Below, piece after piece: positions 9,038-21,261 of a stretch of 64,000 nt of DNA. This DNA is from Archangium gephyra. Lineage in GTDB: Bacteria; Myxococcota; Myxococcia; Myxococcales; Myxococcaceae. Position 1 is the stretch's first letter; every line of letters begins with the position of its first letter. A model generated the notes under the pieces. That model ran no database searches. It worked only from the letters and a program-made list of their open reading frames with translations, and was not told where the DNA came from. The stretch covers positions 1-64,000 of the forward strand of contig QFQP01000021.1 in assembly GCA_003243425.1 (NCBI GenBank), written 5' to 3'. Position numbers and translations under genes: made by a program.

Positions 9038-9706
9038 TCACTCTCGCGATGATTTGCAGACCTCGGCGTTCAATTCGGTAGCGAGGTCCGCGGCGGTGTC
9101 GCCCAGGCCGTACGGAACTGAGCGTGAGCGGCGCAACACGTTCAGGAACGTGTGCCCGAACCCGACGACGTGCGTGTACTCGTGCAGAGCGTGCCCCGCG
9201 ATTTCGCAGATGGTCTGTGACCTGAACCACTCCTGACCCGTGAAGATCTCGCCGGTCTCCATGTTCGTGTGACCGAGCTCGCCGCGCCGGTCTTTGTCGA
9301 GGTTCAGGTTCATCTTGAGAACCCGGGTGACCGCGCCCGCGGCTGCTTCGTCCGACTCGGCTGCCGCGACGCCATCGATGTCGGAGCCCGACAACACGAT
9401 GGTGAGGACCTCCGCGCTCGTGAACCCAGGAGAGCCGTTGGTGCCGCGCTTGTTGAACTTGAAGTCGTGAATGCGCTGCTGGAACTGCGAGGAATTGAGG
9501 ACCTTCTCGAGCACGGCGATGGCTGCTGCCCGCTTTTCGAGATCGGCGCCTTCGTAGCCGGGGCCCGACAGCTCGATGCTCACGGGACCGGTCGTCTTCG
9601 TCAGTGGCTCCGGGAGCTTCAGCCCCGCCGTCGTGGCGCAGCCTGAAATCGCAAGCGCGGCGAACACCAACGTCGAAGCGTGGTTGAGCGTCATGGCGGC
9701 CATCAT
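9038..9706 (-). CDS. Small lipoprotein with a metzincin-type zinc motif
   Basis: A 222-residue protein with a lipoprotein signal peptide (ISGC, Cys23). It carries the full motif HExxHxxGxxH (H175, E176, H179, G182, H185), which in metzincin metalloproteases supplies three zinc ligands and the general base. It is far smaller than most metzincins and no propeptide is evident. A family of HExxH-containing myxobacterial lipoproteins with no tested activity is the alternative. The translation starts MMAAM; ATG codons at 9703 or 9694 are equally possible. It is followed 15 bp upstream on the same strand by the HPP/CBS gene. Confidence 0.75.
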   Translation of the reverse strand: MMAAMTLNHASTLVFAALAISGCATTAGLKLPEPLTKTTGPVSIELSGPGYEGADLEKRAAAIAVLEKVLNSSQFQQRIHDFKFNKRGTNGSPGFTSAEVLTIVLSGSDIDGVAAAESDEAAAGAVTRVLKMNLNLDKDRRGELGHTNMETGEIFTGQEWFRSQTICEIAGHALHEYTHVVGFGHTFLNVLRRSRSVPYGLGDTAADLATELNAEVCKSSRE

Positions 9707-9721
9707 GAGGCCAGTCGCCCG

Positions 9722-10699
9722 TCAACCCGGCGTCAGCGCCCGAATCACGTTCGACTCGGTGAGCATTCCCACCAGCTTCCCGTCTTCCACGACCGGCAGG
9801 TGATGATGGCCGCTGGTCGAGAACACCGGCACCAGGTCCGCCAGCCGCGCGTTCGCGTCGACCGTCTTCACCTGCTTCGTCATCACCTCGCGGAGTTCGC
9901 CGGCTCTCGTGAGGTCGATGGGGCTGACGATGCCGATGACGTGTTTCGCGTCGTCGATGACGGGGATCGCCTTGATGTGCTTCTCGACGAAGATGCCGTG
10001 CGCGTCGGCCGTCGTGTTCTCGGTGGTGAGCGAGATGGCCTGCCTGCTCATCACGTCGCGCACGCGCGTTCCCGAAATCATCCCGCGGAAGCGAACCTCG
10101 TCGAGCAGCGCGCGCAGGTCGTCGCGCGGCACGTCGAGCACCTGGTTGTATTTCGCGATGACGGCCTCCAGCTCCGCGTCGGGCTTCGGCGGCAGCTGCA
10201 CGTGCGGGTACCGCCGCTTCGTCGCGTTGTTCCACGCCACGCCGGACGCCACGAGCAACATCGAGTTCGTCAGCACGGGGAACAGCACGAACATCGGGTC
10301 TTTCACGCCCGCCAGCGCGACCAGCAGCGCCGCTGCGCCACCGGGCGGGTGCAGACACCGCAACGTGAACATCGTCGCGATCGCCAGCGCCACCGCCGCG
10401 CCCGCTGCATACTCAGGTACGCCAATCAACCGCACGCACAGCACGCCGCACGCCGCCGACAACGTGTTTCCGCCGATGACCGACCACGGCTGCGCGAGCG
10501 GGCTGGCAGGCACGGCGAACACCAGCACTGCGCTCGCGCCCAGCGGCGCCACCATCCACGGGGTCACCGTGCCGGCGACGGCGTGCGAGATGAGCGCGGT
10601 GACCAGAATTCCCAGGAAGGCACCGACGACGGCGCGAAGGCGCTCCTTGCCGTCGGTTGCGATGGGCGCGGGGAGAAACGCGCGAAACCACGATTGCAT
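9722..10699 (-). CDS. HPP family membrane protein with C-terminal CBS domain pair
   Basis: A 325-residue protein. The N-terminal half has four transmembrane helices with the family motif HPPGGA at the end of the third or fourth (about residues 127-132). The C-terminal half (about 200-325) holds two CBS domains (VRDVMSRQAISL, then VMTKQVKTVDANARL) with a GIVSPIDL-like motif between them. HPP proteins are implicated in nitrite transport in plastids and cyanobacteria; CBS pairs bind adenine nucleotides and commonly gate the attached transporter. The transported substrate here is unknown. No clear Shine-Dalgarno sequence precedes the ATG. Confidence 0.88.
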   Translation of the reverse strand: MQSWFRAFLPAPIATDGKERLRAVVGAFLGILVTALISHAVAGTVTPWMVAPLGASAVLVFAVPASPLAQPWSVIGGNTLSAACGVLCVRLIGVPEYAAGAAVALAIATMFTLRCLHPPGGAAALLVALAGVKDPMFVLFPVLTNSMLLVASGVAWNNATKRRYPHVQLPPKPDAELEAVIAKYNQVLDVPRDDLRALLDEVRFRGMISGTRVRDVMSRQAISLTTENTTADAHGIFVEKHIKAIPVIDDAKHVIGIVSPIDLTRAGELREVMTKQVKTVDANARLADLVPVFSTSGHHHLPVVEDGKLVGMLTESNVIRALTPG

Positions 10700-10743
10700 G
10701 GGAGCCCATGTGTCTCACGGGCTCCCGCGCGTCAACGCGCTGC

Positions 10744-11475
10744 TCAGTTGAAGCCGCTCACGAAGGCTTCACCGGTCTCACGGCTCACCGAAACCCAGAA
10801 GCCATGGTCGCTGCCCGCGTCGGCGCGCACCGAGAAGATCCAGTCCTTCTCGGGGTCGCCGTTCGACTCGCTGGCTTCACCGACGGGCAACAGCTCCATC
10901 GAGGTGAAGATGCGCTTCATCTCGGCGTCGAGCTGCGCCTTCGTCAGCGGCGGGTCCGAAAACTCCTTCAAGATGTTGCGCGGCGTCTCGCCGTCTTCCG
11001 AGCGCAGCACTTCTTCCACGCCCTTCTTGAAGGCCTCTTTGTAGGTCACCTTCGAGTCGCCATACGCCGCCTGGTGCGCGACCAGCGTGGCCGGCGAGGT
11101 CTCGTCCTTCACGGAAACGCCGGTGCCCTGGCCGAACACGTCACGCGTGGCGGCGACGTAGTTCTTGAAGTTGTCGCGCACCGTCTCGGGCAACTTCTTG
11201 CCGTCGGTGAGCGTGAGGTAGCCGTCCTTGTTCGCGTCCGCCTTCTTCGCGCCGTCGCTGACCGTCTTCACGAAGCCGTCGACGAACTCCCTGGTGCTGA
11301 CGCGCACCTTGCCGTGCTTCACGAAGTTGTCCTGCAGATCTTCCGGCAGGCGGCCCGCTTCCACGAGCGAGAGCGTCTTGTTGCCGTCGATGTTCGCCTT
11401 CTTGAGGGCGGCTTCGACGTAGCTGCGGCTGGACTTCACGTACTCCGAGACCTTCACCTTGGGCGTCGTGGGCAT
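10744..11475 (-). CDS. EF-hand-like acidic/lysine-rich protein, function unknown
   Basis: A 243-residue soluble protein starting MPTTPKVKV; the frame is open upstream but not protein-like. Residues about 97-108 form an EF-hand-like loop (DANKDGYLTLTD) with Asp/Asn at positions 1, 3, 5 and 12. A second, weaker loop may lie at IDGNKTLSLVE near residue 29. No signal peptide or membrane segment is evident. The last 70 residues look globular, with Trp/Phe-rich strands. Calcium binding is plausible but untested. It sits downstream of the efflux operon on the same strand but behind that operon's terminator, so it is probably transcribed separately. Confidence 0.7.
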   Translation of the reverse strand: MPTTPKVKVSEYVKSSRSYVEAALKKANIDGNKTLSLVEAGRLPEDLQDNFVKHGKVRVSTREFVDGFVKTVSDGAKKADANKDGYLTLTDGKKLPETVRDNFKNYVAATRDVFGQGTGVSVKDETSPATLVAHQAAYGDSKVTYKEAFKKGVEEVLRSEDGETPRNILKEFSDPPLTKAQLDAEMKRIFTSMELLPVGEASESNGDPEKDWIFSVRADAGSDHGFWVSVSRETGEAFVSGFN

Positions 11476-11520
11476 GGCCGTGGAATGTGCCACCGGTGTC
11501 CGAGCACTCAAGTCACAACC

Positions 11521-11560
11521 AGAAAACAAGATCGCCGCGAAGCCCGGGGCCTCGCGGCGA
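11521..11560 (-). terminator. Intrinsic terminator of the efflux operon
   Basis: Reading the minus strand after the TolC-family stop, a 13-bp stem (arms 11532-11544 and 11548-11560, one G-U pair) with a 3-base loop is followed by a T-rich stretch (TCTTGTTTTCT). This is a classical Rho-independent terminator 25 bp beyond the last gene of the operon. Confidence 0.75.
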
Positions 11561-11584
11561 CGTCGATGGGCCGGGAAAGCCCGC

Positions 11585-12969
11585 CTACTCGAGCGGCAAC
11601 GCCGACGAGATCCGCAGCGAAGCCCGCGCGGTCGCCAGCTCGGTGCGCGCCTGAATGTGGCCCAGCTCCGAGGTGAAGAGGTCACGCTCGGCCTGAATCA
11701 CGTCGATCTGCGTGGCCGAGCCGACGGCGTAGCGATCGCGCGCCACCTGTGCCGCGCGGCTCGCCGCCGCGACCTGAGCCCGGGCCGCTTCGATCTTGAT
11801 GAGCGACGCCGTGAAGCGCTGGAAGTCGGCGTTGATCTGATCTCTCGACTGGAGCCGCGTCTTCTCGGCCGCCAGCCGCGCCTGGTTCGCCAGCGCCTGC
11901 GCGCCCGCGATGTTGGCCACCGTGGGTACGTCGAGGCGCCACGCCGCGGTGAGGCCGAACGAGTACGCCGCGTTCTGGCCGGTGAAGCCGGTGGCGTTCG
12001 AGATGTTCTCGGTGAAGTTCGCGTTGACCGTCGGCACCAGCGTCAGCGCCGCGCCCGACGATGCCAGCTCGCCGGCCTTGGCTTCCTTGTCCGACGCCTT
12101 CACCGCGGGCAGGTCGTCGACGCGCTTCTCGAGCTCCTCCAGCGAAGGCTCGGGCGCGGTGTTGTCGCTCCAATCGGGGAGCGTCTCGGGCGGCTCGAGC
12201 ATCGTCAGCGTGCGCAACGTGCGGCGCGACGTGGCGATCATCGAGACGGCGTCGGCCACCGTCTGCCGGTTGCGCTGCACTTCGGCGCGCGCGCGGGCGA
12301 GGTCGAGCTCGGTGGTCGAGCCCACCTGGGTGCGGATCTCCATCAACTTCGCCTGCGCTTCGGCCGCGGCGAGCGACTTCTCGGCCGACTGGCGCAGCGC
12401 CAGCGCGGCGGCGTAGCCGTAATACGCACCCACCACCTGCCGGGTGATGAGGTCCTTCGTGTACGCCTCACGCAGCTCGGCTGACTCCTTGTTGATGCCG
12501 GCGCCGGCCACACGAATCCACCGCGCGACGTCGATGATGGGGAGGTCGATGCGGAACACCGCGGTCAGCTGGTCCTGCAGCTGAATGGCGCGGCTCACGT
12601 ACTCCGGCGTGGCGGCGCCGGCGTTGGGGTTGAAGTTCACCTGGCCCGTGGTGGTGTCGCGCACCAGCGAGGGCGTGATGACCAGCTGCCCATTGCTGTC
12701 GCGCGCCAGCACCGGGTTGCCGTCCGAGTCGGTCCTGGGAAGGTTCAGCTCCGCCGCGAACTGGTTGTGGGTCCACACGCCCTGCACGGTCAGCGCCGGC
12801 AGGAGCCCGCCCCACGCCGCCGTGAAATCTGCCGACGCCTTGTTGCGCTGCTCGATGGAGATGCGTCGATCCACGTTCTCTTTGTGTGCGGCATCGACGA
12901 ACGACTTCAAATCGGTCTGCGCGAAGGCGCTCGCGGAAACGAGCGCCACCATCACTGCTGCTGCGGTCT

Positions 12970-12973
<4 letters not shown>
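11585..12973 (-). CDS. TolC-family outer-membrane efflux protein
   Basis: A 462-residue protein with a Sec signal peptide cleaved after AFA (about residue 18). The repeated long helices and Ala/Gln/Arg-rich heptads are typical of TolC/OprM-type channels; two structural repeats begin around residues 20-240 and 240-462. It forms the trimeric outer-membrane duct of the tripartite pump whose other parts are encoded directly upstream. Its ATG overlaps the stop of the RND gene by 4 bp (ATGA), implying translational coupling. The conserved acylated Cys of OprM is absent, so it is not a lipoprotein. Confidence 0.93.
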
Positions 12974-16305
<3,332 letters not shown>

Positions 16306-16329
16306 GGTGGTTCTCTTTCGACTGCCGAC

Positions 16330-17403
16330 TCACTGAACGATGGAAGAGCCGTCGTGCAGACCGGGGGGCGGCTTGACGATGACCTTCTCACCGGCCTGCA
16401 GCGGCTCGAGCACGGCGATGCGCCCGTCTTTGGTCACGCCGGTGCTGACCACCACCTCGAAGGCCTGACCGTTGCGCGCCAGGTACATGCGCTTGACGGT
16501 GCCGTCGGCGACGATGGCGCCCGACGGAATGGTGGGCTGCTCTTCTTCGCCGATCGACAGCTTGGCGGTGGCGAACATGCCGGGCTTGAGCGCGAAGTCG
16601 TCGTTCTTCGCCGACGCTTCGATGATGAGGTCGCGGGTGTTGGTGCGCAGCGCTGGCGACACGAAGCGCACCGTCGCCGGGAACTGACGGTCGGGGTACG
16701 AGCTCACCTCGAGCATCAGCTCCTGGCCTTCCTTCACCATGCTGACCGCCGGTTCGGGCACCGACAACGACACGCGCACCGGGTTGATGCTGAAGATGGT
16801 GGCGACCTGCGTGGGCGGCTGCACGTACTCACCGACGTTGATGAGGCGCTCACCCACGATGCCGTCGAACGGCGCGCGAATGATGGTGTCGCCGGCGGCC
16901 TTGGTGGCGAGGTCGGCGTTCGCCTGCGCGGCGTTGGCGTTGTAGAGCTGCGCGGTGCACTGCGTCTTGAGGCGCTCGAACTCGGCCTTGGCGATGGCGC
17001 CCTGCGAGAACAACGTGTCGGCGCGCTCACAGTCCTGCTTGGCGAGCGTGGCCTGCGACTGCGCGGCCTGGCTCTGCGCGACGGCGGCGGCCTGCTGGAA
17101 CCCCGCGGCGCGCGAGTCGACGATGGCGAGCACCTGCCCGGCCTTCACCGGTTGACCACGCTCGATGTACGTGTGGGTGACGCGCCCGGCGACGTTGGCG
17201 GCCACCGACGACTGACGGTCGGCCAGAATGCTGCCGGTGAGCGTGAGGTACTTGGGCATCTTCTGGTGCTCGACGTCGGCGGTCTCGACCTTCACGGGAG
17301 CGAGCGCCACCATCGCTTCCTTCTTGGTGCCGGCCTCTTCGGGCGCGGGCTTGTGGCAGGCAGCGAGCGCCAGAGCGGCGATCAACAGGGTGTTGCGGTT
17401 CAT
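16330..17403 (-). CDS. Membrane-fusion (periplasmic adaptor) lipoprotein of an RND pump
   Basis: A 357-residue lipoprotein (LAAC, Cys about residue 16) of the AcrA/MexA type. Visible in order are the first beta-barrel strand, a lipoyl half-motif (GRVTHTYIERGQPVKAGQVL), a long coiled hairpin of about 90 residues rich in Ala/Gln, the second lipoyl half (IIRAPFDGIVGERLINVGEYV), and the beta-barrel and membrane-proximal domains. It bridges the RND pump and the TolC channel. The start is set at MNRNTLL because an open extension upstream overlaps tetR and is not protein-like. The tetR stop overlaps this start by 4 bp. Confidence 0.93.
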   Translation of the reverse strand: MNRNTLLIAALALAACHKPAPEEAGTKKEAMVALAPVKVETADVEHQKMPKYLTLTGSILADRQSSVAANVAGRVTHTYIERGQPVKAGQVLAIVDSRAAGFQQAAAVAQSQAAQSQATLAKQDCERADTLFSQGAIAKAEFERLKTQCTAQLYNANAAQANADLATKAAGDTIIRAPFDGIVGERLINVGEYVQPPTQVATIFSINPVRVSLSVPEPAVSMVKEGQELMLEVSSYPDRQFPATVRFVSPALRTNTRDLIIEASAKNDDFALKPGMFATAKLSIGEEEQPTIPSGAIVADGTVKRMYLARNGQAFEVVVSTGVTKDGRIAVLEPLQAGEKVIVKPPPGLHDGSSIVQ

Positions 17404-18026
17404 GCGGTCCTCTTTCGTTTGACGATCTGGGTTTTGGCGGCCGCCGCGGGTTTGAGCGCGCGGCAGAAGAAGCGGGCGACGTCGTCGAGGAACTCGCGGT
17501 TGCTGCGCGCGGTGTTCGGCGACTTCACCATGTAGGAAATGAACGCCCGGTACTGCAGCGCGCCCATGAAGGCGTAGGTGAGCGTCTCGGCCTCTTCGGC
17601 TTCGACGAGGCCCATTTCGATGGCGCGCTTGAACCACCCGGTGATGGCGCGCACCGCCTGGGCGGGGCCTTCGTCGTTGTCGAAGACCTTCTTGTGCTCG
17701 ATGCCGCTCTCACGCAGCGCGGTGATGCGGGGAATGACCTCTTCGAAGAACTTCCACACCCGCGCCAGGTGCTCGCGGAGCTGCACTTCGAGCGGGCGGT
17801 CGTCGGGGCCCTTGTCGAACTCCTGCATCCACTCAGGGTTGCGGTCGGGCATGAGCGCGCGAATGAACAGCTCTTCGCGGTTGCGGAAGCGGCGGAGCAG
17901 GGCGGGGCCGGTGACACCCAGCTGCTCGGCGATGACGTCGAGCGACACGTGGGGCCCGCGCTCGAGCACGCAGCGACGCGTGGCTTCGAGAATCTGCTCG
18001 TCGCTGATCAATCGGGGCCGGGCCAT
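17400..18026 (-). CDS. TetR-family repressor of the efflux operon
   Basis: A 208-residue protein starting MARPRLISDEQ. The N-terminal 60 residues form the TetR helix-turn-helix (SLDVIAEQLGVTGPALLRRF), followed by a helical ligand-binding domain. It is the first gene of a four-gene operon (tetR, adaptor, RND, TolC), joined by an ATGA overlap to the adaptor gene, so it probably represses its own operon until an effector binds. A 20-bp inverted repeat lies 11-30 bp before its start codon. An upstream ATG (18107) would add 27 residues but would read through the operator, so 18026 is preferred. Confidence 0.9.
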   Translation of the reverse strand: MARPRLISDEQILEATRRCVLERGPHVSLDVIAEQLGVTGPALLRRFRNREELFIRALMPDRNPEWMQEFDKGPDDRPLEVQLREHLARVWKFFEEVIPRITALRESGIEHKKVFDNDEGPAQAVRAITGWFKRAIEMGLVEAEEAETLTYAFMGALQYRAFISYMVKSPNTARSNREFLDDVARFFCRALKPAAAAKTQIVKRKRTA

Positions 18027-18036
18027 AGGGGCGTTT

Positions 18037-18056
18037 GTTAGTAAGTCGTCACTAAC
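18037..18056. promoter_or_regulatory. Candidate TetR operator
   Basis: GTTAGT-N8-ACTAAC is a perfect 6-bp inverted repeat (7 of 8 if the next positions are counted) centred 20 bp upstream of the tetR ATG. Its size and spacing match typical TetR-family operators, and its position would block transcription of the whole efflux operon. Confidence 0.65.
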
Positions 18057-18073
18057 GAGCACGCAATTTGATC

Positions 18074-18088
18074 CTGACGCCGCGTCAG
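18074..18088. promoter_or_regulatory. Second palindrome upstream of tetR
   Basis: CTGACGC-C-GCGTCAG is a perfect 15-bp palindrome 18 bp beyond the first operator candidate. It may be a site for another regulator or an extra recognition element; its sequence is unrelated to the first. Confidence 0.35.
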
Positions 18089-18095
18089 TGAGCTC

Positions 18096-18113
18096 TTCCG
18101 CACGCATGCGGAA
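18096..18113. terminator. Short hairpin between the M48 operon end and tetR
   Basis: TTCCGCA-CGCA-TGCGGAA folds into a 7-bp stem with a 4-base loop. It lies beyond the end of the gene at 18202-19377 and could help end that transcript. No T-run follows, so terminator function is weakly supported; a third regulatory palindrome for tetR is the alternative. Confidence 0.3.
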
Positions 18114-18201
18114 AGCCTCGTGACATCAGCCGGTTATGGCCGCGTTGGGGCTCCGTGAAGAAGTGTTGGCGCTGTTCGACCGTGTCACAGCATCAGTTCG
18201 A

Positions 18202-19377
18202 CTACTTGTTGGTCTTCGCCTCAGTTTCGGGGAACGGGCGGGGCAAAGTGACCGCGAGGTAGCTCTCGACCGCGGCCTTGCGGACCAGCTCGTTGGAATC
18301 AGCGGCGCGGAGCAGCAGCGCGTTGCGGAGCTCGTCGGTCGACAGCAACTCGGTGGCGCGCAGCAGCCGGCGCGACGCCTCCTGTGGCACCTGGGCCCGC
18401 GCGGCGACGAGGCGGGTCGTGAAATCGGCGGTGCACGGGTGCTGCACGCGCAGCGCGTGCAGGGCATCGAGCCAGGGCCGGTAGAACTCGCCCAGCGAAG
18501 CGCCGAGCTCCTCGTGAATCGCCGCCTCGGCGGACGCCGCGCACCGCGACGCAGGTGAGAGGTCGGCCGAGAAGCGCGTGGGGAGCGCTCCCGGGGTCCA
18601 CGGGTGCCACAGCAGCGCGCTGGCCAGCCGCGTCTGACGAAGAGCCTCCACCACTTCTTCCGACGGCGCGAGCTCCGGCTTGCCGGCGTTGCCCAGCTCC
18701 GTGCGCAGGGTGCGGACGAGCTCGACGCCCAGCAGCTGGTCCAACAGCACGGGCCGGCCCAGGAGCGCCTGCGCCAGGGCGGTGACGTCGGTGACCGCTT
18801 CGTCGAGCGCGCCGTGCTGCAGCCCCTCGAGCAGGCGGCGCGCGGCGAGCGCTTTGACCTGCCGCGCGTCGAGCACCGGCACGTCGAGCGCAGACAGGTT
18901 CTTCACGTCGGTGTCGAAGAACTCCAGCGGAGTACCGGCTTCCTGCAGCCAGTCGGCGTGACCGCGCAGGTCCTTGAGCCAGGAGAGGTCGTCTTCGATT
19001 TTCGGAGCCGAGGCGTCAGTGAGCAGCGAACCGGCGAGCGCCTCGAGGGCTTCGACCTGCTCGAGCTCCACGCGGCCGCGCGTGGCGCAGCGTTCGCGAT
19101 GCCGCTGTACGGCCGTGCTGTCGCCCGACCACGGCACCTGACAGCCCATGGAGACTGGCGTGGGCCTGCTCTCGGGCAGCCACGCGTTGGCGACGACGAG
19201 GTGTCTGCCGAACGCATCGGCGTGCGCTTCCCAGTCGGCGACGTACTTCGCGCGCACCGGCGCCGTCTGGTCGTTCATGACGTTGGTGGCGACCGCGCGC
19301 TGCGCCGCCCAGAGCGCGAAGAGGCCACCCGCGGCGAGCACGGCGAAGACCAGCGAGAGCCGCTTGAAGAGCGTCAT
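18202..19377 (-). CDS. Membrane-anchored protein of unknown function
   Basis: A 391-residue protein with one N-terminal hydrophobic segment (about residues 7-27) that could be an uncleaved anchor or signal peptide. The rest is a mostly helical periplasmic region rich in Leu, Ala and Glu with four Cys residues. I recognise no domain. It is the last of a run of six same-strand genes (CHASE2 cyclase, SH3-like, three M48 proteins), 38 bp after the first M48 gene. That suggests a shared role in envelope signalling or maintenance; this is inference from order alone. Confidence 0.7.
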   Translation of the reverse strand: MTLFKRLSLVFAVLAAGGLFALWAAQRAVATNVMNDQTAPVRAKYVADWEAHADAFGRHLVVANAWLPESRPTPVSMGCQVPWSGDSTAVQRHRERCATRGRVELEQVEALEALAGSLLTDASAPKIEDDLSWLKDLRGHADWLQEAGTPLEFFDTDVKNLSALDVPVLDARQVKALAARRLLEGLQHGALDEAVTDVTALAQALLGRPVLLDQLLGVELVRTLRTELGNAGKPELAPSEEVVEALRQTRLASALLWHPWTPGALPTRFSADLSPASRCAASAEAAIHEELGASLGEFYRPWLDALHALRVQHPCTADFTTRLVAARAQVPQEASRRLLRATELLSTDELRNALLLRAADSNELVRKAAVESYLAVTLPRPFPETEAKTNK

Positions 19378-19415
19378 GGCGCTCTCCCATCACAGAGCGC
19401 GGCGCTTGAACATGC

Positions 19416-20324
19416 TCAGAAACGAAGTGGCGCGGGCAGCGGCGGCTTCCTGCCCGTGCCCATCGAGCGGTGCGCCAGCCGCTTGTTCCTGAACGAGGTG
19501 ACGCGGGGCCCGGCGGCCACGGCCCAGCCCTCGGGTGTGAGCTCTCCGAGCGCGAGCAGCAGCGCTTCGTATTCCGCCGCGTCGTAGCCGGCGGCGTGCA
19601 GCATGGCCACGCTGAGCTCGTCGGCCTGGGCCTCGTGGTGCGCGTTGAACGAGGTCTTCACGTTGCGGCCGATGTTCTTCCAGTGCGCTTCGGCGAACGC
19701 CGGGTCGGACACGTCGCCGTTGAGCGAGAAGCCGCCGCCCATGGCGCTCGAGGTCGCGCACAGCAGCTTCAGGGTCACGCGGTACGAGGGGTGATCCGCC
19801 TTCTGTACCACGTGTGCAATCTCGTGCGCCAGCACGCCGGCCAGCTGCGCTTCGTTGGCGCACTTCTTCACCAGCGCGGTGGTGACGAACACGTAGCCGC
19901 CGCTCGAAAAGCTGCGCGCGTCCCTGCTCTCGACCACGCCGAACGTCCACGGCAATGACGGCCTCGCCGACGCGCGCGCGAGCGAGAGCCCGATGCGCGC
20001 CAGCTCTCTGGTCACGTCGGCCCTCTCGTCACCGATGAGCGTGCCGGTCGTGGTCACCCAGTCGAGCGACCGAAGATTCCCGAGCGCGCGCTCTTCGCGC
20101 AGGGAGATCTCGTGATTGGCGAACTTCTCGCAGGCGTCTGCCGCGGCGGTGACGGCGGCCTGCATCTGCACCATCTGCGCGAGCATGTTGCCTTCGACTT
20201 TGCTGCTGGTGACACCCGCATCGTGCGCGGGCTCGTCGGTCGCCAGCCGTTTCTCGTCTTCGTCGACCTCCACGCGCCTGGGAGCGCACGCCACCAGCAA
20301 CAACGCCGCGAGCAGCCGCTTCAC
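19416..20324 (-). CDS. M48-family metallopeptidase lipoprotein (active-site motif intact)
   Basis: A 302-residue lipoprotein (VAC, Cys13). The peptidase core has HEIAH at residues 167-171 (two zinc His and the catalytic Glu) and the third ligand E231 with D235 (HEAQADE), as in M48 peptidases such as BepA and LoiP. These degrade or refold misfolded outer-membrane proteins in the periplasm. It lacks the TPR domain of BepA. It is the third of three tandem M48 paralogues in transcription order, and its start overlaps the stop of the degenerate paralogue by 4 bp. The C-terminal tail is short and basic. Confidence 0.88.
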   Translation of the reverse strand: MKRLLAALLLVACAPRRVEVDEDEKRLATDEPAHDAGVTSSKVEGNMLAQMVQMQAAVTAAADACEKFANHEISLREERALGNLRSLDWVTTTGTLIGDERADVTRELARIGLSLARASARPSLPWTFGVVESRDARSFSSGGYVFVTTALVKKCANEAQLAGVLAHEIAHVVQKADHPSYRVTLKLLCATSSAMGGGFSLNGDVSDPAFAEAHWKNIGRNVKTSFNAHHEAQADELSVAMLHAAGYDAAEYEALLLALGELTPEGWAVAAGPRVTSFRNKRLAHRSMGTGRKPPLPAPLRF

Positions 20325-21250
20325 TTCGTCACCTTCAGCGCGGGCTTCGCGGTGCCCACCGCGAACGGCGCGAGCTCACCTTCACGCAGGGCCTTCAACT
20401 TCTCGACGCGCGCGGCAATCGGCGCGTGGCCGAACGAGTCGTCGGCGGGCAGCTGCTGCAGGTAGGTCTCGTATTCCTTCGCGTCGTAGCCGGCGAACGA
20501 CACCAGCTGCAGCGCGCCCCGGTCGGCGGCGAGCTGCTCGTCGGCGCCTCCGGCGAGCAGCATCATCTGCAGGGTGGCGTTCATGATGAAGCTGGTGAAC
20601 GACTCGTCGCTGCGAGCGAGGTCGTAGTTCTCGAAGCTCCTGGCGAAGCGCACGGCGTCTGCGGCCTGCGATGACGGCAGGTTGGTCTGCATGATGGCGG
20701 CGGCCGTCTTCACGCTGAGGCACTGACGATGGCGGGCGCGTGCATAGGCGTCGATGTCGCGCTTGCTCACCACGTTGGCGATCTCGAAGGCGAGCGCGCC
20801 GGCCAGCTGCGCCTCGTTGTTCATCTTCGCCAGCGCCCCGGTGGTGACGAACACGAAGCCGCCGGGCGCCGAGAACGTGCGCGGCGCGTCGTTGTCGATG
20901 ACCACGAACGTCCACCCGATGTCGGGGCGCGCGGAATAGCGGGCGAGGTTCCGGCCGACGACCGCCACGTATCTGATGGCCTCGTCAGACGCGGGCTTGC
21001 CGTTCTTCTCGAGCACCTGCGCCGCGAGGTGCTGCCCGACGGAGCGCTCCTCGACGTAGCTCACGGTCTGGTCGCGCAGCGGCTCGCACGAGCGCTCGGC
21101 GTCGAGCACCGCCTGCCTCGCGGCCACCGCCACGCGGTCGGCTTCTTCCGCCGCCTGCTTCATGGCGCCCTGACGCGGGGGCGCTTCTCGCGCCGGCGTG
21201 GTGGCGCACGACATCAGCGACCACACGGCGAGCGACCACAGACTGCGCAT
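20321..21250 (-). CDS. M48-like lipoprotein lacking all zinc ligands (pseudoprotease)
   Basis: A 309-residue lipoprotein (lipobox LMSC, Cys15) clearly homologous to its two neighbours: the segments NLARYSARPDIGWTF, FSAPGGFVFVTTGAL and NEAQLAGAL are shared. The HExxH motif is replaced by F155-E-I-A-N159, and the third ligand Glu is Q239 at the same distance before D243. The frame is intact over its full length, so this is a maintained non-catalytic protein rather than a decayed gene; regulation of, or complex formation with, the active paralogues is the simplest guess. The start is set at MRSLWSL; the open upstream extension overlaps a terminator-like hairpin. Confidence 0.85.
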   Translation of the reverse strand: MRSLWSLAVWSLMSCATTPAREAPPRQGAMKQAAEEADRVAVAARQAVLDAERSCEPLRDQTVSYVEERSVGQHLAAQVLEKNGKPASDEAIRYVAVVGRNLARYSARPDIGWTFVVIDNDAPRTFSAPGGFVFVTTGALAKMNNEAQLAGALAFEIANVVSKRDIDAYARARHRQCLSVKTAAAIMQTNLPSSQAADAVRFARSFENYDLARSDESFTSFIMNATLQMMLLAGGADEQLAADRGALQLVSFAGYDAKEYETYLQQLPADDSFGHAPIAARVEKLKALREGELAPFAVGTAKPALKVTK

Positions 21251-21261
21251 CGAAGACTCCG

